A stretch of 37,951 bases of DNA. Origin: a bacterium. GTDB lineage: Bacteria; SM23-31. A model generated the notes under the pieces. That model ran no database searches. It had not been told where the DNA came from and saw only the letters and a list, made by a program, of their open reading frames with translations. The stretch lies in the NCBI GenBank assembly GCA_028278455.1, contig JANQEH010000196.1:1-37951 (forward strand), written 5' to 3'. This document shows positions 17,282 through 27,060 of this stretch, one piece after another. Numbering within the stretch: the stretch's first letter is position 1; every line of letters begins with the position of its first letter. The position numbers and the translations under genes were made by a program.

Positions 17282-18334
17282 ATGAGATACTTTACCAGGA
17301 ATTTTACTTTAGCCGTTGTGATATTGCTATTTATTCAGTGCTCCAACCAGAGTTCAACAGATACTGTAGTACTACGTGTTCCAGTAACGATCGAAGAAGT
17401 GGCCAAAGGCGATATTGCTTCATATATATCTCTGACAGGAACTCTTTCAGCTAAAGAGGAAATGCCGATCATTGCTGAAGTCGGCGGTGTGATAAAATTC
17501 AGCAGAACTAACGGCAGACTGCTCACTAAAGGTGACAGGGTTACTAAAGACCAGGTGATAGCTACCTTAATAAATGAAGATTTTGTTCTCAGCGTGAGGA
17601 TAGAATCAAAAAAACTTGCAATGGATAATGCCGTCAAGGATCTTGAAGAGAAGGAGAGGCTTGTTGAGCTGGGCGGAACATCTCAAAGAGAAGTCGAAAC
17701 TGCCAGGAGGACAAAACTCGATGCCGAATTGAATTACCAGGCAGCTCTGCTCGACCTGGAGAAAATGAATGTAAAAGTACCAATGAACGGGATTTTTGCT
17801 GAATCTGCGGCAATCATTGACGATCAAAAGATTAATCAGGGTGATGAGATCGGCAAGGTAATGAGATATAATAAGGTAAAATGTGAACTGAATATAACTA
17901 ACGATGATATCGGTAAGATTCGTATTGGACAGGAAGTAAATATTACAAATTTTGCCTATGAAGACGAAATTTTTACAGGAAATATATCTAAGATCAGCCC
18001 GACAATAGATCCCCAGACCAGGACTTTTCAGATCGAAGTAGAAATTGAGAACAGCGACCTAAGGCTCAGGCCCGGTATGTTTGTTAAAGCCGATATTGTA
18101 GTAGAAAAAAAGAGCAGGGTTCTTCGCATCCCCAAATATACAATACTGACAAGAAATAACCGGGAGGTTGTATTCGTGGTGGAAGACCAGGTTGCAAAGC
18201 TTAAGGAAGTAACCGTTGGTATCAGGGATGTCGAATATGCAGAAATTCTTGAGGGAATTGCTGAAGGCGACAGGCTTGTGGTAAGAGGTTATGAAACACT
18301 TAAAGACAATACCAAAGTAAGAGTGTCCCGATGA
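17282..18334 (+). CDS. RND efflux adaptor (membrane fusion protein), lipoprotein
   Basis: A periplasmic adaptor of the AcrA/HlyD family. The frame is open from 17228, but the ATG at 17282 is preceded by GAGGG at 17268-17272 and opens a proper lipoprotein signal ending in LLFIQC (Cys about residue 20), giving 350 residues. It contains a beta-barrel/lipoyl half (TLSAKEEMPIIAEVGGVIK), a short coiled-coil hairpin (about 95-150, SKKLAMDNAVKDLEEKERLV), the second lipoyl half (KVPMNGIFAESAAI) and the membrane-proximal barrel (TIDPQTRTFQIEVEI). It bridges inner-membrane permease and outer-membrane channel. It overlaps the next gene by 4 bases (ATGA). No outer-membrane channel gene is in the window. 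Confidence 0.93.
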   Translation: MRYFTRNFTLAVVILLFIQCSNQSSTDTVVLRVPVTIEEVAKGDIASYISLTGTLSAKEEMPIIAEVGGVIKFSRTNGRLLTKGDRVTKDQVIATLINEDFVLSVRIESKKLAMDNAVKDLEEKERLVELGGTSQREVETARRTKLDAELNYQAALLDLEKMNVKVPMNGIFAESAAIIDDQKINQGDEIGKVMRYNKVKCELNITNDDIGKIRIGQEVNITNFAYEDEIFTGNISKISPTIDPQTRTFQIEVEIENSDLRLRPGMFVKADIVVEKKSRVLRIPKYTILTRNNREVVFVVEDQVAKLKEVTVGIRDVEYAEILEGIAEGDRLVVRGYETLKDNTKVRVSR

Positions 18335-21300
18335 ATATACCCCGATTTGCAGTAAAATACCCGGTCAGTACTTCGATGCTGTTCCTGGGAGTTGTGCTTC
18401 TGGGAGTGATTTCGGTTTGGAATCTCGGGACTGACCTTTTGCCGGATATAGCCAGCCCGAAGATTGTCATTCGTCTCGAAGCCGGGGAAAAACCTCCGGA
18501 AGAGATCGAAAGGAAATATACAAAAAATATCGAGTCGTTTGTAAGTACTTTAAATAATGTCAGTAAGGTTTCCTCTTCATCTCTGACGGGTTTATCCCTT
18601 GTAACTGTAGAGTTTGACTGGGATACGGATATGAATTTTGCACTCCTGGATGTTCAGAAGGTTGCAGCTAATTATTCTGGAGACAGGGATGTCGAAAATA
18701 TTGTGGTCGAAAGATATGATCCGAGAACTGCACCAATAATTACGATCTGTGTTTTACCGAAGGAAGCGCAGGACCTTGATGATGTCAGAAATGATGTTGA
18801 AAAAGTGATCCGCAGAAGGCTCCAGCGTGTCGATGGAGTCGCTGCGGCCGAGATATCAGGGGGAAGAGAAAAGGAAATAGTTATTAGGCTCAGGCCTTAT
18901 CATTTGATGGCATATAATCTGCAGCCTTCAGATATTATCAGCAAAATCCAGGGAACGAATATCAATGAATCGGGCGGCAGGGCGGAAGACAATGAGAAAG
19001 TCTATATTGTAAAGGGGATTGGAGAATTTCAGTCCCTCGAAGAGATCAATAACCTTGTGGTGGGTTATGGGAACAGAACATCTGTGCGTAGTGGGCGTGA
19101 AGAGGGCAGGAATAATAGCAGTCAGCAGCCAGTACAGAGAGTACCTGTATATGTAAAAGACCTTGCAGATATTGAATACCTCGACAAGGAAGTTAAATCG
19201 ATAGTAAGATATAACGGGGTAGAAGGTGTTGGTGTAGCTGTTTACAAAGAAGCCGAAAAGAATACTGTTGCGACTTCTATGGAAGTCAGGAAAGAGATTG
19301 AAACCCTGAAGAGGGATTTTCCCGATCTCGATTTTGTTCTCGCAAAAGACCAGGCGAGTTTTATAAACAGCGCGATCGGAGAGGTTGAATTCGCCGCAGG
19401 TATGGGAATTATTCTTGCGATACTTATATTAACGCTTTTTCTCAGGAATTTCTGGTCAACATTGATTGTCGTTTTCTCGATACCGATCTCAATTATTGCA
19501 ACTTTTAACCTGATGTATTTCAATGATCTCACTTTGAATATCATGACGCTTGGAGGGCTCGCTCTTGGAGCAGGCATGCTGGTGGACAACTCTATTGTCG
19601 TGATGGAGAATATATACAGGCATCTGAGACTCGGTGAAGATCCAAAAGAGGCTGCTGTGGCTGGAACAAGTGAAGTAAGCATTGCAATACTGGCTTCAAC
19701 TGCAACAACTGTAATAGTATTCCTGCCAATTATTTATGTTCACGGTATCGGAGCTGAGCTTTTCAAAGAGCAGGCATTTACAGTGGCTTTTTCTCTTGTT
19801 TCTTCCCTGATTGTAGCATTTCTGCTTATCCCGGCAGCTGCATCGAAACTGATAAAGGTTAAAAAGGAGACAAAATTCAAGCAGTTGAAAAGCAAATTCT
19901 ATGTCGGACTTTTAACCAGGGCTGTAAATAATAAATGGAAGGTAGTTATCGGAGCCTTTATAGTTACTTTCATAACAGTGATGCTTATAGACCAGGTCGG
20001 AACAGAATTCATTCCGAAATCAGACCAGCGGCAGTTTACTATTGATATTCGCCTGCCGGAAGGAACTCGGCTTGAGACAACATCAAGTCTGTCTAAGATT
20101 GTCGAAGATCTTATAATGGAAAACTCAAATGGTAATGTTGGTTCAGTCTATTCTGAGATCGGCGAACAGACCACTGTTAATTACTACATGGAAGAAGACA
20201 AAGGAAGCAACACGGCAACAGTTACTGTACATATGCAGGATAAGGGAGACGGAACTTACCTACCGACAACCCTTTTTATCCAGTCTATCCAGAATGCCGT
20301 AAATGACCTGCCGGAGATACAGACAGAATTTGCGCTCGAGCAGTCCGCAGTTGAGCATACATTAGGCGGACTTTCAGGAGGATTAGTTTTGATGATAAAA
20401 GGTCCTGAACTCGATCAGCTTGAAGAATTATCTGGAGAACTGGTTTCCGCAATAAGTGATATTGAAGGGATTTTCAATCTGAAAACGAGTTTCCAGGAAG
20501 GTAGACCGGAGATCAATATCGAGCTAAAGAGAATTATAGCAGCCGGTTTGGGACTAAATATGAATACTGTTGTTGATGCTGTCAGGAACAGACTTTCAGA
20601 AAACGTTGCAAGTGATATGCACTACCTCGGAACAGACAGGGATATCAGGGTGGCCTATCCAAAGATGGATATTGAAGAATTAAATAAGATCTCTATTACA
20701 ACCAGCACCGGAGCCAAAGTTTCCCTGAAAAATATTGCCGATCTTAATAAAGTCTACAGTCCGAAAAAAATTGAAAGGGAAGAGCAGAGCAGGGTGGGAT
20801 TCATAATTGCAGATATCAGGGATGATTTTAAATACAGTGAGATTATTGATGATGTCAACCAGAGAATCAATCAGATCAGCCTGCCTCGGGATTATCTAAT
20901 AGAAATATCAGGCGAAGAAAGGGAAAGACAGAAGGCATTCTCTGAGCTGGGTTTCGCCCTTTTACTTGCGATTATCCTTGTGTATATGGTTCTTGCCTCT
21001 CTTTTTGAGTCCTTCATTCATCCGTTTACCATACTATTAGCAGTTCCCATGGCAGGTATTGGTTCGGTTGTGTTATTTTATTTTCTGAATATGCCGTTCA
21101 GTATAATGGCTTTTATAGGTATAATTATGCTGGCAGGCATTGCTGTGAACGATGCCATCATATTTGTAGATTATATAGGTATACTCAGAAGTAGAGGAAT
21201 GGAAAGAACGGAAGCAGTGCTTCAGGCCGGTCAGGATAGGCTCAGGCCGATAATCATGACGAGTCTTACAACAATGCTTGCGCTGATGCCCCTTATAATA

Positions 21301-21465
21301 GGTATAGGAGAAGGTGCAAAACTGAGAGCACCTCTGGCATATGCGGTTATCGGGGGCCTTGCGACATCGACAATAATGACACTGGTAATAACACCGTGTC
21401 TATACTTGATCCTTGACGGATTCAGACCGAAAAAATATAGAGACAAGCAGATACGAATATCCTAG
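18331..21465 (+). CDS. RND efflux permease (AcrB/HAE type)
   Basis: A 1044-residue inner-membrane proton-driven exporter with the standard 12-helix, two-large-loop plan. The N-terminus reads NIPRFAVKYPVSTSMLFLGV. TM4 carries LGAGMLVDNSIVVMENI, so the proton-relay acid is D419 while the second Asp of AcrB is Asn, common outside the drug-pump subgroup. TM10 has AGIAVNDAIIFVDY without the AcrB lysine. A linker of Arg, Gly and Ser (SGREEGRNNSSQQ, about residues 254-266) lies in the first periplasmic loop. It overlaps the adaptor gene by 4 bases and is followed after 21 bases by a second, fused RND gene, so the two permeases may form a mixed trimer as in MdtBC. The substrate is unknown. Confidence 0.95.
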   Translation: MNIPRFAVKYPVSTSMLFLGVVLLGVISVWNLGTDLLPDIASPKIVIRLEAGEKPPEEIERKYTKNIESFVSTLNNVSKVSSSSLTGLSLVTVEFDWDTDMNFALLDVQKVAANYSGDRDVENIVVERYDPRTAPIITICVLPKEAQDLDDVRNDVEKVIRRRLQRVDGVAAAEISGGREKEIVIRLRPYHLMAYNLQPSDIISKIQGTNINESGGRAEDNEKVYIVKGIGEFQSLEEINNLVVGYGNRTSVRSGREEGRNNSSQQPVQRVPVYVKDLADIEYLDKEVKSIVRYNGVEGVGVAVYKEAEKNTVATSMEVRKEIETLKRDFPDLDFVLAKDQASFINSAIGEVEFAAGMGIILAILILTLFLRNFWSTLIVVFSIPISIIATFNLMYFNDLTLNIMTLGGLALGAGMLVDNSIVVMENIYRHLRLGEDPKEAAVAGTSEVSIAILASTATTVIVFLPIIYVHGIGAELFKEQAFTVAFSLVSSLIVAFLLIPAAASKLIKVKKETKFKQLKSKFYVGLLTRAVNNKWKVVIGAFIVTFITVMLIDQVGTEFIPKSDQRQFTIDIRLPEGTRLETTSSLSKIVEDLIMENSNGNVGSVYSEIGEQTTVNYYMEEDKGSNTATVTVHMQDKGDGTYLPTTLFIQSIQNAVNDLPEIQTEFALEQSAVEHTLGGLSGGLVLMIKGPELDQLEELSGELVSAISDIEGIFNLKTSFQEGRPEINIELKRIIAAGLGLNMNTVVDAVRNRLSENVASDMHYLGTDRDIRVAYPKMDIEELNKISITTSTGAKVSLKNIADLNKVYSPKKIEREEQSRVGFIIADIRDDFKYSEIIDDVNQRINQISLPRDYLIEISGEERERQKAFSELGFALLLAIILVYMVLASLFESFIHPFTILLAVPMAGIGSVVLFYFLNMPFSIMAFIGIIMLAGIAVNDAIIFVDYIGILRSRGMERTEAVLQAGQDRLRPIIMTSLTTMLALMPLIIGIGEGAKLRAPLAYAVIGGLATSTIMTLVITPCLYLILDGFRPKKYRDKQIRIS

Positions 21466-21486
21466 ACTGAAAACTATTCGAATAAT

Positions 21487-24400
21487 ATGTTTTTGACCAG
21501 ATTAGCGATAAAAAGACCTGTTACCACGATCATGTTCTATATAGCATTGAGCATTCTCGGTGTTATATCATGGAGACAGCTTCCCGTTCAGCTCCTCCCT
21601 AATCTGACATTCCCTGAACTATCGGTCCAGGCAGCAATGCCCGGCGCTTCCCCTGAAAAGCTCGAAGAAGACCTTCTGATCCCAGCAGAGCAGGAAATTG
21701 CAAAAATGAAAAATGTTGAAAAGATCTATTCAACAGCGAGGAATGACAGAGGATCGATCAGGATTGAATTCAAAATAGATACAGATATGAAATATACTGC
21801 TCTGAAACTTGAGCAGAAAATGAATGCGCTTTCTGCAACACTCCCGGCCGGAAGCAGGGTGTTTGTAGGAAGAGATTTCAGTACTGAAATGTTCTCGAAT
21901 TTTCTTATGCAGTTGTCGATTAGAGGCGGAGGCGAGATAGACAGGCTCAGAAAGATAGCGGAAGACAAGATCAAACTCGAGCTCGAGAAAGTCGACGGGA
22001 TTGCAAGCGTCAACGTAAGCGGTGGTCAACTCAGGGAAGTACATATAGATGTTGATCAGGAGAAAGCGTTTAATTACGGTCTTGATCTCGTTATGATAAT
22101 GTCTACAATAGAAAACGGTAATGTTGAGAAACAATATCTGGGCAGAGTACTTGACGGTAATACAATCAGTTTTGTGACATTTTCCGGTGAAATGACCAGG
22201 CTCAGCGATCTGGAAAACCTTGTAGTAAAGGAAGAAATATCGCTTAAACTTAAAGATATTGCGGATATCAGGTTTGCAAAGGAAGAAGAGAACCAGATTT
22301 TCAGGATTAACGGGCAGTCATCAGTTGGTGTATTTCTAATAAAGGATAATACTTCTAATCTGATAAGAACTGCCGATAGAGTGCAGGATGAAATAGACAG
22401 GCTGAACAGGATGCTTGAGCCGGAAGACATCGAGATAGTCGTAAATTTCAGTTCTGCAAAATTAATGCAGGATACTATTAATCAGGTCGAGAAACTAGCG
22501 GTTGTAGGAGCTCTTCTGGCTCTTCTCGTACTACTTTTCTTTCTAAGGAATATCAAGACAGTAACAGTTATTTTAATCTCGATCCCGCTTTCAGTATTGA
22601 TCACATTCAATATAATGTATTATACCGGTCTGACAATTAACATCCTGTCTCTGATCGGCCTGGCTATTGCCATAGGTATGCTGGTTGATAATAGTATTGT
22701 TGTACTTGAGAACATTTTCAGGCATTATGACCTTGGTTTGAGTCCGTCTGAAGCAAGCATAAAAGGTACATCAGAAGTAACAAAAGCCATAATCGCATCC
22801 ACGGGAACAACTATAGCGGTTTTTACACCAACGATCTTTATGCAGAATAAGTATTTTGTCATTCTTAAAGAGCTTTCACTTGCAGTAATATTCCCGCTGC
22901 TGATCTCACTACTCGTTGCCTTCACGGTCATCCCGATGGTCGCATCTCAATTTCTAAGCGCCAGGGGGGCAAAAAAAGCTGACCTCGGCCTGAGAGATTC
23001 AATTGTCAGAAAATGGCAGAAAAGCAGATTGATGGAAGTTTTTACTGTTCTTCTGAAGTCAAGACTGCGGTCTCCAAGACAAACATTTATTTTTCTTATG
23101 ATATTGTTTATTATCACCCTGGTTTCGACTATTCCTTTTATGACCACATTCGAGGATGTTGAGAGTGAAGAAGAACTGCCAATATATGTTGATATGCGGC
23201 GGGGTTTGGGACTTAAGGCTACAGACAGGGCCACACAGAATATAGAAGCTCTTGCTGACTCGATCGATATCATAAAGGAGATCAGAACTCTGGTGAATGA
23301 AGAAAACTCTACAGTTACGCTGAGTTTCCTTGAGAAAAACGAACGATCTGGAAAAAAACATGAAAAAATGTCTCTCGAGCAGATCAGAGAGTATTTCGAA
23401 CGTCAGGCTCGGGTAATTCCGGATGCAGAGATTTCGTTTGAGGATGATAGAAGAAGAGGCGGCGGCAGCGGTGGCGGCGGAGGCGGAGGTGGGGGGAATC
23501 CCCTCGATGCACTGTTAGGATCTCAAGAAGAGAAAATAATTGTAAAAGGACATGATCAGGAAAAAATGAAGCACCTGGTCGAAGATATTGAAGAGCGTCT
23601 TGAATCGTTTCCGGAGATCCGGAGAGTAAGAACAGGACTTCAGCGTGGAGCGCTTGAACTGCAGGTGTGGGGAGACCAGGAAGCACTCGATCAGAACGGT
23701 CTGACAATGAGCCGTGTTATGGCTGCGCTCTGGGCGATCAGATCAGGCGGCCAGGAAATGACAAAACAGCTTAAAGATGAAGATGGCGAATATCTAATAA
23801 GGCTGAAACTTGATAAAGAAGCTGAAACACAGACTATTGATGAAGTTAAAAGCATGATCATTCCTCTTCCCGGCGGAACTCTAGTACCTGTTAAGAATGT
23901 ATCGAAATTCATTATCGATGAAGGACCGAGATCAATTAACAGGATTGATCACGAAAGACAGATAGAAATAACTTACGAATTCAGAGACCTTTATACTCAG
24001 GATAAGCAGTATTTAAACATTCTCAGGGCAAGGGTAGACGATACAATAAAAAATACTCAGATTCCGAGAGGATTCTCTGTTGAGATATTACATGAAGAGG
24101 ATACGCAGAGCCCAATATATAATGCCCTGATCCTTGCATTTGTACTGATCTTTATGATACTTGCCGCCACGTTCGAATCAATTAAGTATCCGTGGATCAT
24201 TTTTTCAGCTATTCCTCTTGCACTGGTGGGAACGCTCTGGGGATTGATATTCACAGGTACATCATTATCAATCTTTGCTATGATCTCATGGCTCGTACTT
24301 CTTGGAATAGTCGTGAATAACGGTATAATACTTATAGATTATATCCTTATTCTGCGGGAGAAGCACAACTTCACCAGCAGCAGGGCAGTTCTCCATGCAA

Positions 24401-26223
24401 GCCGGGCAAGAGTCCGGCCGATACTGATGACGTCGATAACGACAATTCTCGGTGTCCTGCCGTTTGCTTTGAAGACGGGAGCTGCAAATGAAATCTGGCC
24501 TCCGTTCGCCATAGGACTTATCGGCGGTTTAAGCTTTGCAAGCCTGCTTACCCTGGTATATGTACCGGTTCTGTTTGTTAGCATTGACAATTTCATTGGG
24601 GGAATATTGAAAGGCGGCAGGACAGGGGTGATATTACACGTTATATTAAATGTCACGTTCGTAGTTTTTATTTACTTCTGGAATGAGAGCAAGCTGTGGA
24701 TGAGTGTAAATATAGTATTTGGTCTTGTAATCATAAATGCAGTTGTTTTCAATTTCTTCAATTATCTCGATTTGAAAAAACGCAAAATCAGTTTCGGAAA
24801 TGATCTGAAGATATCGATACATAACCTGACCAAGATATATAATGAACCGGGGAAATTCAAAAAAGACTGGCGCAAAAGGACAAGGCAGGAAGAGAATCTG
24901 GATAAACGAGGTTTATTATCCATAGACTATGATGCAATTGCTGAGAACCTGCTTTGGAAACTACCGTTGTTTGGTTTTTTTATCTATCTGCATACCTTCA
25001 TAGAAAATAAATTCTGGATACTTATGCTGACAATCTTTACCTACTTTCTTGCGATGAATACTCTGAGCACAGTGAGGAGGCTTTATAGAAGGAATAGAGG
25101 CAAAGAAGATATAACAGGTATGAAGCCGAAGCATCCCAGGCTTTATTTTGTCGCCAGAATATTTGCAGTAATTGCCATGATGGTATACCTTAAAACGGCA
25201 TGGGATTCTACTTTTACCTGGCCGGTAATTTTCATGTTCACCTGGCTCTTCCTCTGGTATGCAAGAGTGGTAACAAGAAAAATATATAGAAAAGAGATAA
25301 TAGTACATGAGATCACAGGTAAATTTTCCAAGACAAGGCGCAGATTCTACCGTCTGCTCCTGAAGATCCCTGTGATCGGGAAAAAGAAGATTGAGGTTCG
25401 TGCGCTGCATGGTGTAAATATTACGATCAGAAATGGGATGTTCGGACTATTAGGGCCGAACGGTGCAGGGAAATCTACATTAATGAGACTGATCTCGAAT
25501 ATATTCTACCAGTCAAGAGGTATAGTGTATTTCAATGATTATAAACTAGGTGATTTCAGGGATTCGATCCAGTCTTATATCGGCTATTTGCCTCAGAAGT
25601 TCGGCCTTCATGGTAATTTTACAGCGTGGAATTACCTTAATTACCTGGCACTGGTAAGCAGATGGGGAAAGAAAGAAGACAGGCACAAACTTGTTGAGAG
25701 TGTTCTGAAAAATGTTAACCTCTGGGACCGGAAAGATGATAAAATAAAAACATTCTCCGGCGGAATGAAGCAGAGGGTGGGAATTGCTCAAACACTATTG
25801 AACCTGCCTAAGATAATAGTTGTAGATGAACCTACTTCAGGATTGGATCCGCGTGAGAGAATCAGATTCAGGAATATGCTTGCTGAAATGAGCAAAAACC
25901 GAATAGTGATATTCTCCACTCATATCGTTGAGGATATATCAACCTCATGCCGGGAAGTTGCAGTTCTGAACCAGGGTAAGGTGCTTTTCCAGGGTGAGCC
26001 GGAGGTAATGAGAAAGATGGCGACAGGTAAAGTCTGGGAGTCATTAATTGAAGAAAAAGATTTTACCCACTGGAACACTGAACTCAGTATTGTATCCCAT
26101 ATAAAGGAAAAAGAGGGTGTAAAGATTAGATATATTTCGACAGAACAGGAGAAGGAGTTGACCTCAAGACAGGTTGAACCTACCCTGGAAGACGCGTATC
26201 TACTAATGTTGAACCCGGTTTAA
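21487..26223 (+). CDS. RND permease fused to an ABC-type ATPase domain
   Basis: A 1578-residue chimera. Residues 1 to about 1035 form a complete RND permease (start FLTRLAIKRPVTTIMFY; TM4 IGMLVDNSIVVLENI with D401; TM10 GIVVNNGIILIDYI) with a Gly-rich tract at 658-670. Two extra membrane segments follow (about 1048-1066 and 1072-1092). An ABC first strand, LKISIHNLTKIY, lies at 1107-1118; then about 180 residues with four predicted membrane segments (about 1159-1260); then the rest of a CcmA/DrrA-type nucleotide-binding domain: Walker A GPNGAGKST 1323-1331, Q-loop Q1370, signature SGGMKQR from 1424, Walker B with D1447-E1448, H-loop H1479, and the C-terminal EPTLEDAYLLML. All catalytic residues are intact, so ATP hydrolysis is expected. 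The ORF is uninterrupted. The next gene is an ABC-2 permease. Confidence 0.93.
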   Translation: MFLTRLAIKRPVTTIMFYIALSILGVISWRQLPVQLLPNLTFPELSVQAAMPGASPEKLEEDLLIPAEQEIAKMKNVEKIYSTARNDRGSIRIEFKIDTDMKYTALKLEQKMNALSATLPAGSRVFVGRDFSTEMFSNFLMQLSIRGGGEIDRLRKIAEDKIKLELEKVDGIASVNVSGGQLREVHIDVDQEKAFNYGLDLVMIMSTIENGNVEKQYLGRVLDGNTISFVTFSGEMTRLSDLENLVVKEEISLKLKDIADIRFAKEEENQIFRINGQSSVGVFLIKDNTSNLIRTADRVQDEIDRLNRMLEPEDIEIVVNFSSAKLMQDTINQVEKLAVVGALLALLVLLFFLRNIKTVTVILISIPLSVLITFNIMYYTGLTINILSLIGLAIAIGMLVDNSIVVLENIFRHYDLGLSPSEASIKGTSEVTKAIIASTGTTIAVFTPTIFMQNKYFVILKELSLAVIFPLLISLLVAFTVIPMVASQFLSARGAKKADLGLRDSIVRKWQKSRLMEVFTVLLKSRLRSPRQTFIFLMILFIITLVSTIPFMTTFEDVESEEELPIYVDMRRGLGLKATDRATQNIEALADSIDIIKEIRTLVNEENSTVTLSFLEKNERSGKKHEKMSLEQIREYFERQARVIPDAEISFEDDRRRGGGSGGGGGGGGGNPLDALLGSQEEKIIVKGHDQEKMKHLVEDIEERLESFPEIRRVRTGLQRGALELQVWGDQEALDQNGLTMSRVMAALWAIRSGGQEMTKQLKDEDGEYLIRLKLDKEAETQTIDEVKSMIIPLPGGTLVPVKNVSKFIIDEGPRSINRIDHERQIEITYEFRDLYTQDKQYLNILRARVDDTIKNTQIPRGFSVEILHEEDTQSPIYNALILAFVLIFMILAATFESIKYPWIIFSAIPLALVGTLWGLIFTGTSLSIFAMISWLVLLGIVVNNGIILIDYILILREKHNFTSSRAVLHASRARVRPILMTSITTILGVLPFALKTGAANEIWPPFAIGLIGGLSFASLLTLVYVPVLFVSIDNFIGGILKGGRTGVILHVILNVTFVVFIYFWNESKLWMSVNIVFGLVIINAVVFNFFNYLDLKKRKISFGNDLKISIHNLTKIYNEPGKFKKDWRKRTRQEENLDKRGLLSIDYDAIAENLLWKLPLFGFFIYLHTFIENKFWILMLTIFTYFLAMNTLSTVRRLYRRNRGKEDITGMKPKHPRLYFVARIFAVIAMMVYLKTAWDSTFTWPVIFMFTWLFLWYARVVTRKIYRKEIIVHEITGKFSKTRRRFYRLLLKIPVIGKKKIEVRALHGVNITIRNGMFGLLGPNGAGKSTLMRLISNIFYQSRGIVYFNDYKLGDFRDSIQSYIGYLPQKFGLHGNFTAWNYLNYLALVSRWGKKEDRHKLVESVLKNVNLWDRKDDKIKTFSGGMKQRVGIAQTLLNLPKIIVVDEPTSGLDPRERIRFRNMLAEMSKNRIVIFSTHIVEDISTSCREVAVLNQGKVLFQGEPEVMRKMATGKVWESLIEEKDFTHWNTELSIVSHIKEKEGVKIRYISTEQEKELTSRQVEPTLEDAYLLMLNPV

Positions 26224-26227
26224 GATC

Positions 26228-26950
26228 ATGAATACTATTTCGCAGTCATTTATTTCGAATTCTATGTTCCTGATCGGCCAGACCCGGAGGATACTCTTCT
26301 CAGGGAAGTTTATCTATTTCATAGGTTTCGCCATCCTTTACGAGGTTTTCCTTATAAGTATTATGAACTTCACTGACGCAGGGGCAATGCCGGTTGAAGT
26401 TGCATTCTATATGATGAACCTGGTGCCGATGCTGATCCTTTCCGTTTATCTGGCAATGATGCTGGTCTCGTATGAAAAGGAGAATAATACAATAGAGACC
26501 ATGTTCTCCGTTCCGGGATCACCCTATAAAGTCTGGCTTTATAAGCTCCTTGTAATGTATGTGCTGATGTTTTTTATTCAGATTATTCTTGTGCTTACAA
26601 TATTCTTTTTCGTAGCTGATTTTCACTTTCCCGATATGCTGATCCATGCATATGTACCGATCATTCTTATCTCGAACCTGACCTTTTATTTCTCAACAAA
26701 GTTTCGAAGCGGTTATGCGGCAGGATTGATCACACTTGTGATATGCTTCATAATCTTTATGATTGCCGAACCACTATATGAATCGGTCTGGTTTCTCTAC
26801 CTGAGTCCATATGCAAAACCTGATGCGCTCAACATCGAATTATGGAATACAAGGCTTCTGTACAATAAACTCGGTGTAACCTTTATTGGAGTACTTTTCC
26901 TGTATCTGGGCCTTAAAAGGCTTCTTGTCAGGGAACCTTTCATAGATTGA
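26228..26950 (+). CDS. ABC-2 type transporter permease
   Basis: A 240-residue protein with six predicted membrane helices, the size and plan of ABC-2 permeases that pair with CcmA/DrrA-type ATPases. The second helix is followed by SYEKENNTIETMFSVPGSPY, matching the coupling segment of ABC-2 proteins (YExExGTxE-like). The ATG lies 4 bases after the stop of the RND-ABC fusion, so it is surely co-expressed with the only ABC ATPase in reach. Two copies would be needed for a normal ABC exporter. It could instead be the membrane partner that receives the ATPase domain of the fusion, making a combined RND/ABC machine. Substrate unknown. Confidence 0.9.
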   Translation: MNTISQSFISNSMFLIGQTRRILFSGKFIYFIGFAILYEVFLISIMNFTDAGAMPVEVAFYMMNLVPMLILSVYLAMMLVSYEKENNTIETMFSVPGSPYKVWLYKLLVMYVLMFFIQIILVLTIFFFVADFHFPDMLIHAYVPIILISNLTFYFSTKFRSGYAAGLITLVICFIIFMIAEPLYESVWFLYLSPYAKPDALNIELWNTRLLYNKLGVTFIGVLFLYLGLKRLLVREPFID

Positions 26951-27060
26951 TCCTGCCCGAAAACACAATATTAAAAATATTTTCAAAAAAAATGGAAAAT
27001 ATTTCGTGTTTTGCCGTATATAATAATAGAGGCTGTAAACGGGCTAACAAGGAGACTCTA

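Noticed and set aside
26947..27060. Longer N-terminus for the small membrane protein
   Set aside because: The upstream part starts at TTG without a ribosome site and is AT-run derived; AAGGAG before 27061 fits the shorter form.
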